This document shows, piece by piece, positions 42,486 to 50,448 of a DNA stretch of 64,000 nt. The position numbers were made by a program, and so were the translations under genes. Source of the stretch: Nocardia sp. NBC_01329 (GTDB taxonomy: Bacteria; Actinomycetota; Actinomycetes; Mycobacteriales; Mycobacteriaceae); contig NZ_CP108381.1 in the NCBI RefSeq assembly GCF_035956715.1, positions 6,294,001-6,358,000 on the forward strand, given 5' to 3'. Each line of letters begins with the position of its first letter. The first letter of the stretch is position 1. The notes beneath the pieces are model-generated. The model had not been told where the DNA came from. It saw only the letters and a list, made by a program, of their open reading frames with translations, and did not search any database.

Positions 42486-44150
42486 GTGTCCCCTATCGAA
42501 CAGCACTGGGACCACGAGGTGGGATTCCTGGTCGTGGGCAGCGGCGCCGGCGGCCTCACCGGCGCGCTGGCGGCCGCCGACCGGGGTTCGGACACCCTGG
42601 TGATCGAGAAGGCCGCCTACTACGGCGGCAGTACGGCGCTGTCCGGCGGCGGGGTCTGGGTGCCGAACAACCCGGTGCTGCTCCGGGAGGGCCTGCGTGA
42701 TTCCCGGGCGGATGTGCGCGCCTACCTGGACGCGGTGGTGGGGGAGCGGGTGCCCGCGGCCAATCTGGACGCGTTCATCGACGAAGGCCCGGCGATGCTG
42801 GACTTCCTGGAGCGCACCGGCCCGCATCTGCGTTTCCAGTGGTGCACCGGCTATTCCGACTACCACCCGGAGGCGCCCGGCGGACGTCCGGCCGGACGGT
42901 CGATCGAACCGCTGCCGGTGGACCTGAAGAAGCTCGGCGCCGATGAGGACCGGCTGCGCCCGGCCGCCCTCGCCACCCCACCGGGTCTGTTCATCACATC
43001 CAAGGATTTCGTCCAGCTGAACATGGTGACCCGCTCGTGGAAGGCCCGCTGGACCGCACTGCTCACCGGCCTGCGGGCAGTGAAAGCCGTTGTCCTGCGG
43101 CGGCATATGGATACCCTCGGCCGTGCCCTGATCGCCCGGCTCCGGCTGGCCCTGCGCGATGCCGGGGTCCCGCTCTGGCTGAACACCCCGATGCGTTCAC
43201 TGATCACCGACGAATCGGGCGCGGTACTGGGGGTGGTGGCCGAACGCGCGGGCCGGGAGATACGGATCCGGGCCCGCGAGGGAGTGCTGCTGGCGACAGG
43301 CGGTTTCGAATACAACCAGGCGCTGCGCAAACAGCATCTGCCCAGCGGCGGACGCGATAATTTCAGCGCGGCGTCCACCGACAACACCGGGGACGGGATC
43401 GTCGCCGGTGAACGGGCCGGTGCCGCCGTGGATCTGATGGACGACGCGTGGTGGATGCCGTCGTTCCAGCGGCCCGACGGGATCAATCAGGTCCTGGTAT
43501 CGGAACGTTCGATCCCGCGCTCGGTCATCGTCGACGGCTCCGGTGCCCGGTTCACCAACGAGGCCGCGCCCTACGTCACGTTCGTGCACGCGCAGCTGGC
43601 CGGCGGCCACGACCCCGCGTGGCTGCTGTTCGACGGAAAAGCCAAGAGCCGCTACCCGATCGGCGGGATCCTGCCCGGCCAGAAGTTCCCCGCCGAGTGG
43701 CTCTCCGCGGGACTGATCCGCAGCGCCGCCACCGTCGGTGAACTCGCCACGGCGATCGGTGTACCGGCCGACGCGCTGGAAGCGACCCTGCGCCGCTACA
43801 ACGAGTCCGTACGGGGCGGTCGCGACGCCGAGTTCGCCCGTGGTGAGAGCGCCTACGACAAGTACTACGGCGACCCGACCCTGCCGCACCCCACCCTCGA
43901 CTTCCTCGACCGCGCCCCCTTCTACGCGTTGCGAATCCGGATCGGTGACCTGGGCACCAAGGGCGGCCTGGTGTACAACGAAAATGCCCAGGTGCTGCGC
44001 GGGGACGGATCCGTGATCGACGGCCTGTACGCCGCCGGCAACACCTCCGCCGCGGTCATGGGCAACGACTACGCGGGCGCCGGCGCCACCATCGGACCCG
44101 CGATGGTGTTCGGCTATATCGCCGCCCGCCACGCCGCGACGAAGGAGTAA
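42486..44150 (+). CDS. kstD: 3-ketosteroid delta-1-dehydrogenase
   Basis: The GTG start has GAGAAAAGAGA upstream. The 554-residue protein has GFLVVGSGAGGLTGALAAAD, AAYYGGSTALSGGGVWVPNN and a C-terminal GLYAAGNTSAAVMGNDYAGA GATIGPAMVFGYIAA. This last segment, with its conserved Tyr before a Gly-Ala-Gly loop, is closer to characterised KstD than the copy at 40474. It probably makes 1,4-diene-3-ketosteroids, the substrates of KshAB. The next gene begins 2 bp after the stop. Confidence 0.9.
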   Translation: MSPIEQHWDHEVGFLVVGSGAGGLTGALAAADRGSDTLVIEKAAYYGGSTALSGGGVWVPNNPVLLREGLRDSRADVRAYLDAVVGERVPAANLDAFIDEGPAMLDFLERTGPHLRFQWCTGYSDYHPEAPGGRPAGRSIEPLPVDLKKLGADEDRLRPAALATPPGLFITSKDFVQLNMVTRSWKARWTALLTGLRAVKAVVLRRHMDTLGRALIARLRLALRDAGVPLWLNTPMRSLITDESGAVLGVVAERAGREIRIRAREGVLLATGGFEYNQALRKQHLPSGGRDNFSAASTDNTGDGIVAGERAGAAVDLMDDAWWMPSFQRPDGINQVLVSERSIPRSVIVDGSGARFTNEAAPYVTFVHAQLAGGHDPAWLLFDGKAKSRYPIGGILPGQKFPAEWLSAGLIRSAATVGELATAIGVPADALEATLRRYNESVRGGRDAEFARGESAYDKYYGDPTLPHPTLDFLDRAPFYALRIRIGDLGTKGGLVYNENAQVLRGDGSVIDGLYAAGNTSAAVMGNDYAGAGATIGPAMVFGYIAARHAATKE

Positions 44151-44152
44151 CC

Positions 44153-44410
44153 GTGCAGCCCGTACAGTGCGCCAACTGCGGAAACCGAGTGCTGGTCGAG
44201 AAGTTCAGCCCCAGCCACACCAGCGTGCAGTGGCTCGACGACGCCGAATCCGCCTGCCCCGAATTCGCCCGTCGGGCGGCCCTGGGTGAGCACAGCAAAT
44301 GGATCCCGACCTGCGCGGCGCTGCGTGATTCGATCGAACGCGCCGTCGCCGCCGGGGGCCTGTCCACCGACGGGCTCCGCAGCGAACCCGTCCCGGGCCG
44401 CCTGGGCTGA
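44153..44410 (+). CDS. Small CxxC protein downstream of KstD
   Basis: The 85-residue protein starts at GTG with GAAGGAG upstream, inside the KstD 3' end. CANCGNRVLVEKFSPSHTSV followed by QWLDDAESACPEF and WIPTCAALRDS gives four Cys, which could bind a metal. It is the right size for a ferredoxin-like or zinc-ribbon partner protein. I do not recognise a named family. Its tight coupling to kstD suggests a role in steroid oxidation or enzyme maturation. Confidence 0.65.
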   Translation: MQPVQCANCGNRVLVEKFSPSHTSVQWLDDAESACPEFARRAALGEHSKWIPTCAALRDSIERAVAAGGLSTDGLRSEPVPGRLG

Positions 44411-44425
44411 ACCGCATACCGACCA

Positions 44426-44447
44426 CTCACCGGGAACGCCCGGTGAG
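44426..44447 (+). terminator. Perfect stem-loop between CxxC gene and hsaD
   Basis: CTCACCGGG (44426-44434), loop AACG and CCCGGTGAG (44439-44447) form a perfect 9-bp hairpin without a U-tract. It may attenuate transcription or, given its CCGGTGA core, serve as a regulator-binding site. Confidence 0.6.
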
Positions 44448-44505
44448 CGGGCAGCCCGGACCTGGCAGCGTGGTCCACCGAACTATGCCGAGATGGAGGT
44501 CGACG

Positions 44506-45369
44506 ATGACATCGGAGTCCAGCGCCGCGCACGAACTGCGCGAAGTCCACACCGACGCCGGAGTGCTGCGGTACTACGAGGCAGGTGAAGGTACGCCGCT
44601 GCTGCTGTTGCACGGTTCCGGGCCAGGGGTCACCGGGTGGCGTAATTTCCGCGGCAACCTCGGCTTCTTCGCCGAACGGTTCCGCACCCTGATCCTGGAA
44701 TTCCCCGGGTTCGGTGTCAGCGACGACTTCGGCGGCCACCCGATGATCACCGCCCTCGACTCCGTGGTCCGGTTCGTGGACGCGCTCGGCCTCGACCGGG
44801 TCGATATCGTCGGTAACTCGATGGGCGGCGGGGTCGCGCTGAACTACGCGATCGCCCACCCCGAACGGGTCGGCAAGATCGTGACCATCGGCGGGATCGG
44901 CAAGAACATCTTCAGCCCGGGCCTGGGGGAGGGTATCCGGCTCCTCCAGGATTTCACGGAGAACCCCACCCGGGAACGGCTCATCGCCTGGCTGCATTCG
45001 ATGGTCTACGACCCGGCGCTGGTCACCGACGAGATGATCGAGGAGCGCTGGACCCAGGCGACCGACCCGGCCACCCTCGACAGCGCGCGTCGCATGTACA
45101 GCAAGGCCGCGTTCACCGGGATGGTCCGGGCCATGGAGGCCGCCGACACCCCGCCCCCGTGGGCGATGCTGCACAAGGTCAAGGCCCCCACGCTGGTGAC
45201 CTGGGGTCGTGACGACCGGGTGAGCCCCCTCGATATGGCCCTGATCCCGATGCGCACCATTCCTCGCGCCGAACTGCACGTGTTCCCGGATTGCGGTCAC
45301 TGGGCGATGATCGAGCAGAAGGCCGCCTTCGAATCCGCGGTGATGGCGTTCCTGACCCGCAAGGGCTGA
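44506..45369 (+). CDS. hsaD: Meta-cleavage product hydrolase, HsaD-like
   Basis: The ATG of MTSESSAAHELREVH has GGAGG upstream. The 287-residue alpha/beta-hydrolase has the nucleophile Ser in VGNSMGGGVAL, Asp in WGRDDRVSPLD and His in DCGHWAMIEQ. The oxyanion segment LLLLHGSGPGVTGWRNF is the BphD/HsaD form. HsaD hydrolyses 4,9-DSHA, the HsaC product, to DOHNAA and HHD. It is 10 kb from hsaC but in the same catabolic region. A different C-C hydrolase specificity is possible. Confidence 0.88.
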   Translation: MTSESSAAHELREVHTDAGVLRYYEAGEGTPLLLLHGSGPGVTGWRNFRGNLGFFAERFRTLILEFPGFGVSDDFGGHPMITALDSVVRFVDALGLDRVDIVGNSMGGGVALNYAIAHPERVGKIVTIGGIGKNIFSPGLGEGIRLLQDFTENPTRERLIAWLHSMVYDPALVTDEMIEERWTQATDPATLDSARRMYSKAAFTGMVRAMEAADTPPPWAMLHKVKAPTLVTWGRDDRVSPLDMALIPMRTIPRAELHVFPDCGHWAMIEQKAAFESAVMAFLTRKG

Positions 45370-45411
45370 CCGGGTCGACCGGTCGGCATGCATCTGTGCG
45401 GTGACCGCCGC

Positions 45412-45510
45412 CCCCATCTCTGCCGCGACGTGGGCGATTGGTCTGGTCTTGCAGCGCTCGATCAATCGTCGGCGTCCCTCGATCGACAGGGGCGCGTCCG
45501 GATGAGTCAT
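45412..45510 (-). mobile_element. IS481-family transposase N-terminal remnant
   Basis: On the minus strand the frame from 45510 reads MTHPDAPLSIEGRRRLIERC then KTRPIAHVAAEMG, the conserved N-terminal HTH start of IS481 transposases. Similarity ends after about 33 codons; the HTH second half and the DDE domain are gone. It abuts the 3' end of the MFS gene, marking a probable insertion boundary. Confidence 0.72.
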
Positions 45511-45512
45511 CC

Positions 45513-46733
45513 TCAACCTGCCTTCGGCGTCGTGCCCGTGCGACCTGATCTGTGGCCGGCGGCGTCACGTCGCGTTCTCGTGACCGTGCGCCGGTCGAGC
45601 GCCCAGGTGAGCAGTCCGCAGAGCGCAAAACTCGCACCGAGAACGGCGCATCCTGTCCACCCTGAAGTGGAGTAGATCGTGGTGGTGGCGGTCGCGCCGA
45701 GGGCGGAGCCGAGCGAGTAGAAGATCATGTAGCCGCCGATGGCGCTGCTGGTCTGGCCCGAGTAGGCAGCGGAGAGAAGAGACTGGTTGCTGACGTGCGC
45801 GGCCTGGACCGCGAAGTCCAGGACGATGACACCGACGCCGACTAGCCAGAGTGACCAGGTCGCCTGCACGGATGCGATCCAGGACAGTGCCAGCAGTGCG
45901 AGTGCGGTACCGGTCACGGGGGTGGCCCTGCCAGTGTCCGCCCATCGGCCTGCCCGTGCAGCTCCCAGTGCGCCGGCGAGCCCAGCGATTCCGAACATGC
46001 CGATCTGGGCCGTGCTCAGCTGCCATGGCTCGGCAGCCAGTGGTAGCGCGAGTCCGCTCCAGAGCGTGCCGAACGAAGCGAAGAGGAAGAACGCGATCAT
46101 CCCGCGCGAGATGAATAGCGGCTCGCGGAAGAGGTGCACGAGCGAGGTCAGCACGTCGCCGTAGGTCCGACGATTCGACCGGTGGTCTGCTGGCAGCTGC
46201 TTCAGCACCGCAATCGAGAGCACGACGAGCAGCAGCATGAGCGTGACATAGACACTTCGCCATCCCCACAGGTCAGCGAGGACCCCCGCCAGGACACGCG
46301 CCCCGAGGATTCCGATGATGACCCCGGAGGTGACGATTCCGAGCGTGCGACCACGCTCCGTAGGCGTCGATAGGTCGGCGGCCATCGCGACGGTGGTCTG
46401 TACGACGACGGCGAACAGACCCGTCGCGGCGAGACCGACGAGCAACAGCCACAGGCTCGGAGAGACCGCGGCCACCAGCATGCCGACCGCGGCGAGGAGG
46501 AGTTGGCCACCGATGAGCTTGCGCCGGTCCAGCATGTCTCCCAACGGGACAAGGGCAGCCAAGCCGACCAAGTAACCGATCTGGCCAGCTGCCACGATCC
46601 ACCCCAGGTCAGAATCGGCCACTCCCAAGTCTCGCCCGATCTGCGCGAGCACGGGCTGGGCGACGTAGATCGTCGCGACGGCGACGGAGCAGACCATCGC
46701 GAGCAGCATCCTTCGGCCATGCGTGAGTCCCAC
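45513..46733 (-). CDS. MFS drug/metabolite efflux transporter
   Basis: The ~406-residue protein has 12 predicted helices and MFS motif A in the loop after helix 2 (PLGDMLDRRKLIGGQLLLAA). VLAGVLADLWGWRSVYVTLM is the family's mid-region signature, seen in DHA1-type exporters. Several starts are open; I use the GTG at 46733 just outside the operator, with ATG 46709 as the alternative. It is divergent from an HxlR regulator with a perfect inverted repeat between. Codon use is less GC-extreme than in the steroid genes, suggesting recent acquisition. Confidence 0.86.
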   Translation of the reverse strand: MGLTHGRRMLLAMVCSVAVATIYVAQPVLAQIGRDLGVADSDLGWIVAAGQIGYLVGLAALVPLGDMLDRRKLIGGQLLLAAVGMLVAAVSPSLWLLLVGLAATGLFAVVVQTTVAMAADLSTPTERGRTLGIVTSGVIIGILGARVLAGVLADLWGWRSVYVTLMLLLVVLSIAVLKQLPADHRSNRRTYGDVLTSLVHLFREPLFISRGMIAFFLFASFGTLWSGLALPLAAEPWQLSTAQIGMFGIAGLAGALGAARAGRWADTGRATPVTGTALALLALSWIASVQATWSLWLVGVGVIVLDFAVQAAHVSNQSLLSAAYSGQTSSAIGGYMIFYSLGSALGATATTTIYSTSGWTGCAVLGASFALCGLLTWALDRRTVTRTRRDAAGHRSGRTGTTPKAG

Positions 46734-46738
46734 ATCCA

Positions 46739-46771
46739 CTCCAATCAGTAGCAATTTGCAACTGATTGGAG
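46739..46771. promoter_or_regulatory. 11-bp perfect inverted-repeat operator, MFS/HxlR
   Basis: CTCCAATCAGT (46739-46749) and ACTGATTGGAG (46761-46771) are perfect inverted copies separated by 11 bp. A direct repeat, CAATTTGCAACTG and CAATCTGCAACTC, lies at 46752-46764 and 46789-46801. This is the most likely HxlR binding region. Confidence 0.8.
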
Positions 46772-46813
46772 TATGACAGAATGGTTTCAATCTGCAACTC
46801 TGTGGGAGGTGTG

Positions 46814-47269
46814 ATGAAGCCGGCCGTGAACGTTGACGACGTGACCTGGACCGACCCCACATGCCCGGTCGCGCGTACGCTCGACCTCGTTGGAGACCGA
46901 TGGAGCCTGCTGATCATTCGCGACGCGATGGACAGTGCGCGGTCGTTCACCGACTTTCAGCAACGCACCGGGGTCGCGCGCAACATCCTCACCGACAGGC
47001 TTCGTCGCCTCGTCGATCACGGCATCCTCGAGCGAGAGACGGCAGCATCCGGACGCCGCCAGATTTATGTACTCACCGACGCGGGCCGCGACCTCTTCAC
47101 CGTCATCGTGGCCATGCGTCAGTGGGGCGAGCGACACGCGTTCGCCGACGACGAAGCGCACTCCACTCTCGTGGACGAGAGCGGCCATCCGCTAGCCCAA
47201 CTGCGCCCGACCGACTCTCACGGCGACCGCGTCGACGTCGACTCAACCGATGTCATACGAAACAACTGA
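46814..47269 (+). CDS. HxlR family (MarR-like) transcriptional regulator
   Basis: The ATG of MKPAVNVDDVTWTDPTC has GGGAGG upstream. The 151-residue protein has the HxlR winged helix (CPVARTLDLVGDRWSLLIIR, then FQQRTGVARNILTDRLRRLV, GRRQIYVLTDAGRDLF). The Cys in DPTCPVART sits at the usual redox- or aldehyde-sensing position of this family. It is divergent from an MFS exporter, the classic arrangement for substrate-induced efflux. Confidence 0.9.
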   Translation: MKPAVNVDDVTWTDPTCPVARTLDLVGDRWSLLIIRDAMDSARSFTDFQQRTGVARNILTDRLRRLVDHGILERETAASGRRQIYVLTDAGRDLFTVIVAMRQWGERHAFADDEAHSTLVDESGHPLAQLRPTDSHGDRVDVDSTDVIRNN

Positions 47270-47382
47270 TCGAGACACAATTGGGGCGACCGTGCAGGCC
47301 GGACGTCAACAACCTGCCGTCTCGCAACAGCTAGTAACCCGCAGAGTTGCCCCGGCGACGTGCGAGCGCGCGAGGTACTCGA

Positions 47383-47590
47383 TGCACCAGGAGTTGCCCC
47401 GCTTCCCATGCGCGAGCCCGGCAACGGGCTATGGCCGCCACCCTGCGTCTCCGGCGCACCGGTCGATACTCTCGCGCGCTGCTCGAACGAATCGCTACCG
47501 GGTTGCGAGCGCTACCCGATCACCACATGCCGACTTGTCGTTCGCGAGAGCCGATCCGTGGTTATGCACATGCTCACCAGGTGATGGATG
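47383..47590 (+). pseudogene. Frameshifted relative of the small gene at 63606
   Basis: Three frames together follow the protein encoded at 63606-63899: MHQELPRF in one, MREPGNGL in another, then MAATLRLRRTGRYSRALLER and SREPIRGYAHAHQVMDV in the third. The last block differs from the intact copy (SRDPIRGYAHAHQVMDV) at one residue. At least two frameshifts separate the pieces, so it is non-functional as a single protein. Confidence 0.7.
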
Positions 47591-47710
47591 TCCGCACCCG
47601 ATCACCTCAGCCCGCTCGAACTCGACGCGGTTTTGGACGTGGCCGAGGTGGAAACGGTGGTACCGCGGCTCACTTTTGCACGCTGGACAGCGGGGAAGGA
47701 CAAGTCGTGA
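47588..47710 (+). CDS. Possible 40-residue small protein
   Basis: An ATG in a frame different from the preceding relict opens 40 codons: MSAPDHLSPLELDAVLDVAE, VETVVPRLTFARWTAGKDKS. Composition is protein-like, with an amphipathic acidic helix. The stop overlaps the next start as GTGA. It is short and unrecognised, so it is offered with caution. Confidence 0.4.
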   Translation: MSAPDHLSPLELDAVLDVAEVETVVPRLTFARWTAGKDKS

Positions 47711-47799
47711 GTGCTCCGGTGGCGACCGGCTTCGTGATCGCGATCGGTCTGCCGCTGCTGGTGATAGCAGTGGCGATTCGGTGGCCCTCAGGTCCATAG
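47707..47799 (+). CDS. Possible 30-residue single-pass membrane peptide
   Basis: A GTG with GGGAAGGA upstream begins SAPVATGFVIAIGLPLLVIA VAIRWPSGP. The 16-residue hydrophobic core would span the membrane. It is translationally coupled (GTGA overlap) to the 40-residue frame. No family is recognised. Confidence 0.4.
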   Translation: MSAPVATGFVIAIGLPLLVIAVAIRWPSGP

Positions 47800-47873
47800 A
47801 TCCGTCGAGTCGGTCGCTCAGTGTCGATCTCGGCTCACTGGGCGGCGGCCTGGTGAGCCGAGATGTGTTGCCC

Positions 47874-48701
47874 CTACCGCTGGGTGCTGCCGGCGTCGAC
47901 CGGAAGGGTGATCGCGGTGATGTAGCGGGCCTCCTCGGAGGCCAGGAACAGTGACGCGTTGGCGATATCGACCGGTTCCACCCACGGAATCGGCAGCATA
48001 TTCATAGTTTTCGCGGCTTGGGCGAATTCCTCGCGAGTAGGGTTCGCCAAGTCGGGCCGGAACGACCGGCGGACCATATCGTTCTGGATCATCGGGGTGT
48101 CCACATTGGTCGGGTGTACCGAGTTCACCCGGACTCCGTGCGGCGCGAGTTCTTTCGCCAGGGAACGCATCAGGCCGACCACGCCGTGTTTGGCGGCCGT
48201 ATAGTGCGCCACCCCGACCAATCCGACCAGGCCGGCGATCGAACTGGTCAGGATCATCGACCCGCTGCCGCGTGCGATGAGATGGGGAGCCGTGGCCTTG
48301 CAGGTCTGCCATACGCCGGTCAGGTTGACGTCCAGCATGGTGCGCCACTGCTCTTCGGTGAGTTGCAAGCCCGGGGCGCTCGACGTGATCCCGGCGGTCG
48401 CGCACACCACGTCGAGGGCGCCGAATTCGTTCACTGCCGAATCGGTGGCTTCTCGCAGCGCGGCGCCGTCGCGGACGTCGACGGTCGCGGCGATGATCCG
48501 CGCCCCCGTTTTCTCGACGGCCCGCACGGTCTGTTCGAGGTCCGCTTCGGTGGCGGGCGGAATGATCACCGTCTCCACCGGACCGCAGATATCGAAGGCG
48601 ACGATATCGGCGCCTTCCTCGGCCAGCCGGACCGCTTGGGCGCGTCCTATGCCCCGTGCGGCGCCGGTGACCAGCGCTACTTTGCCCGAAACCCGTCCCA
48701 T
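47874..48701 (-). CDS. SDR oxidoreductase of the mycofactocin-associated type
   Basis: The ATG of MGRVSGKVALVTGAARGIGR has AGAAGGTG upstream and lies 1 bp after the preceding SDR stop. Core motifs are intact (Ser in ILTSSIAGL, Tyr-x3-Lys in HYTAAKHGVVG). Between beta-2 and the NAD-site Asp it has the long insertion typical of mycofactocin-coupled SDRs (FDICGPVETVIIPPATEADL, EQTVRAVEKTGARI). Such enzymes hold NAD non-exchangeably and need mycofactocin as external acceptor. An mft locus is 25 kb away in the same window. Substrate probably an alcohol of the steroid or terpene type. Confidence 0.85.
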   Translation of the reverse strand: MGRVSGKVALVTGAARGIGRAQAVRLAEEGADIVAFDICGPVETVIIPPATEADLEQTVRAVEKTGARIIAATVDVRDGAALREATDSAVNEFGALDVVCATAGITSSAPGLQLTEEQWRTMLDVNLTGVWQTCKATAPHLIARGSGSMILTSSIAGLVGLVGVAHYTAAKHGVVGLMRSLAKELAPHGVRVNSVHPTNVDTPMIQNDMVRRSFRPDLANPTREEFAQAAKTMNMLPIPWVEPVDIANASLFLASEEARYITAITLPVDAGSTQR

Positions 48702-48702
48702 G

Positions 48703-49500
48703 TCACACCTTCTGAGTAAGTCCGGCGTCCACGACGAGCTGGATCCCGGTGATGTATCGGGACTCGTCGGACGCGAGGAACAACACCGCATTACCGATAT
48801 CCACCGGCTCCACCCACGGGACCGGGAGGATCGTGCGTTGCGCGAGGACCCGCGCCGCGTCGTCCCGGGTCGGATTCGGCAGGTCCGGTAGCAATTTCGC
48901 GTACACGTCGGCGTTGAGGATCATCGGCGTCGCCACCGAACCCGGGTGCACGGTGTTCACCCGGATCCCCTGCGGGCCGAGTTCGTTGGCGAGGGTCCGG
49001 GCCAGGCCGACCACCGCGTGTTTGCTCGCCGAATAGTGGGCAGCGGCGGCGCCGCCCTTGATGCCGTTCGTGGAGCCGACGATCACGATCGAAGCACCGG
49101 AGCCCAGATGCGGTCCGGCTGCCCGGACGGTGTGCCAGACCCCGGTCAGGTTGATATCGAGGGCACGCTGCCAGGAATTATCGGAGAGTTCCCAGGTCGG
49201 GGCGAGATCCGCGTACACCCCGGCATTCGCGACCACCGTATCGAGGCGGCCCAGCCGCGTCACACCCGTGTTCAGGGCTTCCTCGACCGCGAGCGGATCG
49301 CGCACATCGGCGAAACCGGTGACGCATCGGCGGCCGAGGCTCTCCACCTCTTCGGCCACGGCGACCATATCGGCCGCGTTCTCCTCCAGGTCGACAGCGA
49401 TGATATCGGCGCCCTCCTCGGCCAGCCGGCGGCAATGGGCACGACCCATCCCGCCGGCTGCCCCGGTCACCACCGCTACCCGGTTCTGCAGGCGCTTCAT
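48703..49500 (-). CDS. SDR oxidoreductase (second of tandem pair)
   Basis: The 265-residue protein has TGAAGGMGRAHCRRLAEEGA, Ser in IVIVGSTNGIKGG and Tyr-x3-Lys in HYSASKHAVVG. It shares the C-terminal pattern VEPVDIGNAVLFLASDESRY with its neighbour but lacks most of the long insertion, so mycofactocin use is less certain. A TAGCGT -10-like box and an inverted repeat (49576-49595) lie upstream. The two SDRs are ~45 percent alike by eye and probably arose by duplication. Confidence 0.85.
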   Translation of the reverse strand: MKRLQNRVAVVTGAAGGMGRAHCRRLAEEGADIIAVDLEENAADMVAVAEEVESLGRRCVTGFADVRDPLAVEEALNTGVTRLGRLDTVVANAGVYADLAPTWELSDNSWQRALDINLTGVWHTVRAAGPHLGSGASIVIVGSTNGIKGGAAAAHYSASKHAVVGLARTLANELGPQGIRVNTVHPGSVATPMILNADVYAKLLPDLPNPTRDDAARVLAQRTILPVPWVEPVDIGNAVLFLASDESRYITGIQLVVDAGLTQKV

Positions 49501-49575
49501 CGCGCGCCACCGGCGAATACCGTATCCATGCGGGCGACGCTAGGTCCGCCGGATTGCCGGCGACCCCGTACCTCC

Positions 49576-49595
49576 CGGTCACCGGGCCGTGACCG
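49576..49595. promoter_or_regulatory. CGGTCAC inverted repeat upstream of the SDR pair
   Basis: CGGTCAC (49576-49582), 6 bp and GTGACCG (49589-49595) form a perfect 7-bp inverted repeat. It lies ~30-50 bp upstream of TAGCGT. The same CCGGTCAC core is at 40382-40392 and near 35777. Confidence 0.65.
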
Positions 49596-49677
49596 AAACC
49601 GCTCCCGCTGGGCGGGAAAGGTCCTGCGGCGGTGGTGACGGAGATTCTTGCTTCGAGGCCCGCCTACCGGGTGAGCG

Positions 49678-50349
49678 TCACAGCGCCGACCGCGCGATTC
49701 GGAATCCGATATCGTCGAGCCGGACCGTGGGATGACTGCGGCGGCGGACCGAGGCCCGGCAACTCCAGTGCTCGTCGAACCATCCGCCACCGCGAAGTAC
49801 CCGGTAGCTGCCGTAGACGTCCGGGTCGTACAGGTCCCAGCACCATTCCCAGACCGTGCCGAGCATGTCGTGGAGTCCCCACGCATTGGGTTGCTTGGTT
49901 CCGACTTCGGGTAGCCGGTCGTCGAAATTCCCCCGGTACCAGGCGATATCGTCGAGCGTGCCGTAGCGCGGGCCGGTCGTGCCCGCGCGGCACGCGTATT
50001 CCCACTCGGCTTCGGTCGGCAGCCGATATCCGTCGGCCGCCGCGATCCGATCCACCTGATCGTCGCCGCCGATCCGGTACGCCGGCGTCATGCCGCTACG
50101 TTCGGACAGGGCATTGCAGAAACGAATCGCCTCGTACCAGGAGACGCTGTCGGCGGGCAGCCGATCTTCCCGGATACCGTCGGGTCGACAGCCCGAGATC
50201 TGTGCGTACTGCGACCGAGTGACCGGGACGGCCGCCAGCTGGTACGGACCGACTTCCACCGGCCAACTGCGTTGTGTCCGCCGATCCGACAGCGTCACCC
50301 GCCCCGGCGGGATATCGACAAGCTCGATCCCGCTCACGTGCACATCCAC
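49678..50349 (-). CDS. FGE-sulfatase (SUMF1) fold protein
   Basis: The protein has the FGE-fold signatures ELVDIPPGRVTLSDRRTQRS, PVTRSQYAQIS, DSVSWYEAIRFCNALSERSG, RLPTEAEWEYACRAG and LGTVWEWCWD. In the active-site segment RGGGWFDEHWSCRASVRRRS only the second of the two copper-binding Cys of formylglycine-generating enzymes is present; the first is replaced by Asp. It is therefore unlikely to be a sulfatase activator and may be an EgtB/PvdO-type relative. The start is uncertain; I use a GTG, with a TTG 13 codons earlier also open. Confidence 0.78.
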   Translation of the reverse strand: MDVHVSGIELVDIPPGRVTLSDRRTQRSWPVEVGPYQLAAVPVTRSQYAQISGCRPDGIREDRLPADSVSWYEAIRFCNALSERSGMTPAYRIGGDDQVDRIAAADGYRLPTEAEWEYACRAGTTGPRYGTLDDIAWYRGNFDDRLPEVGTKQPNAWGLHDMLGTVWEWCWDLYDPDVYGSYRVLRGGGWFDEHWSCRASVRRRSHPTVRLDDIGFRIARSAL

Positions 50350-50448
50350 ATCTGTCGAACTTACCGACCTGGTTTCCAGTTCTCGCAACCGAGCGCGGAG
50401 ACCAGCGGCGCGTACTCCCGCGAGAGGTCTGTCCTGCCTTCCTCCGCG

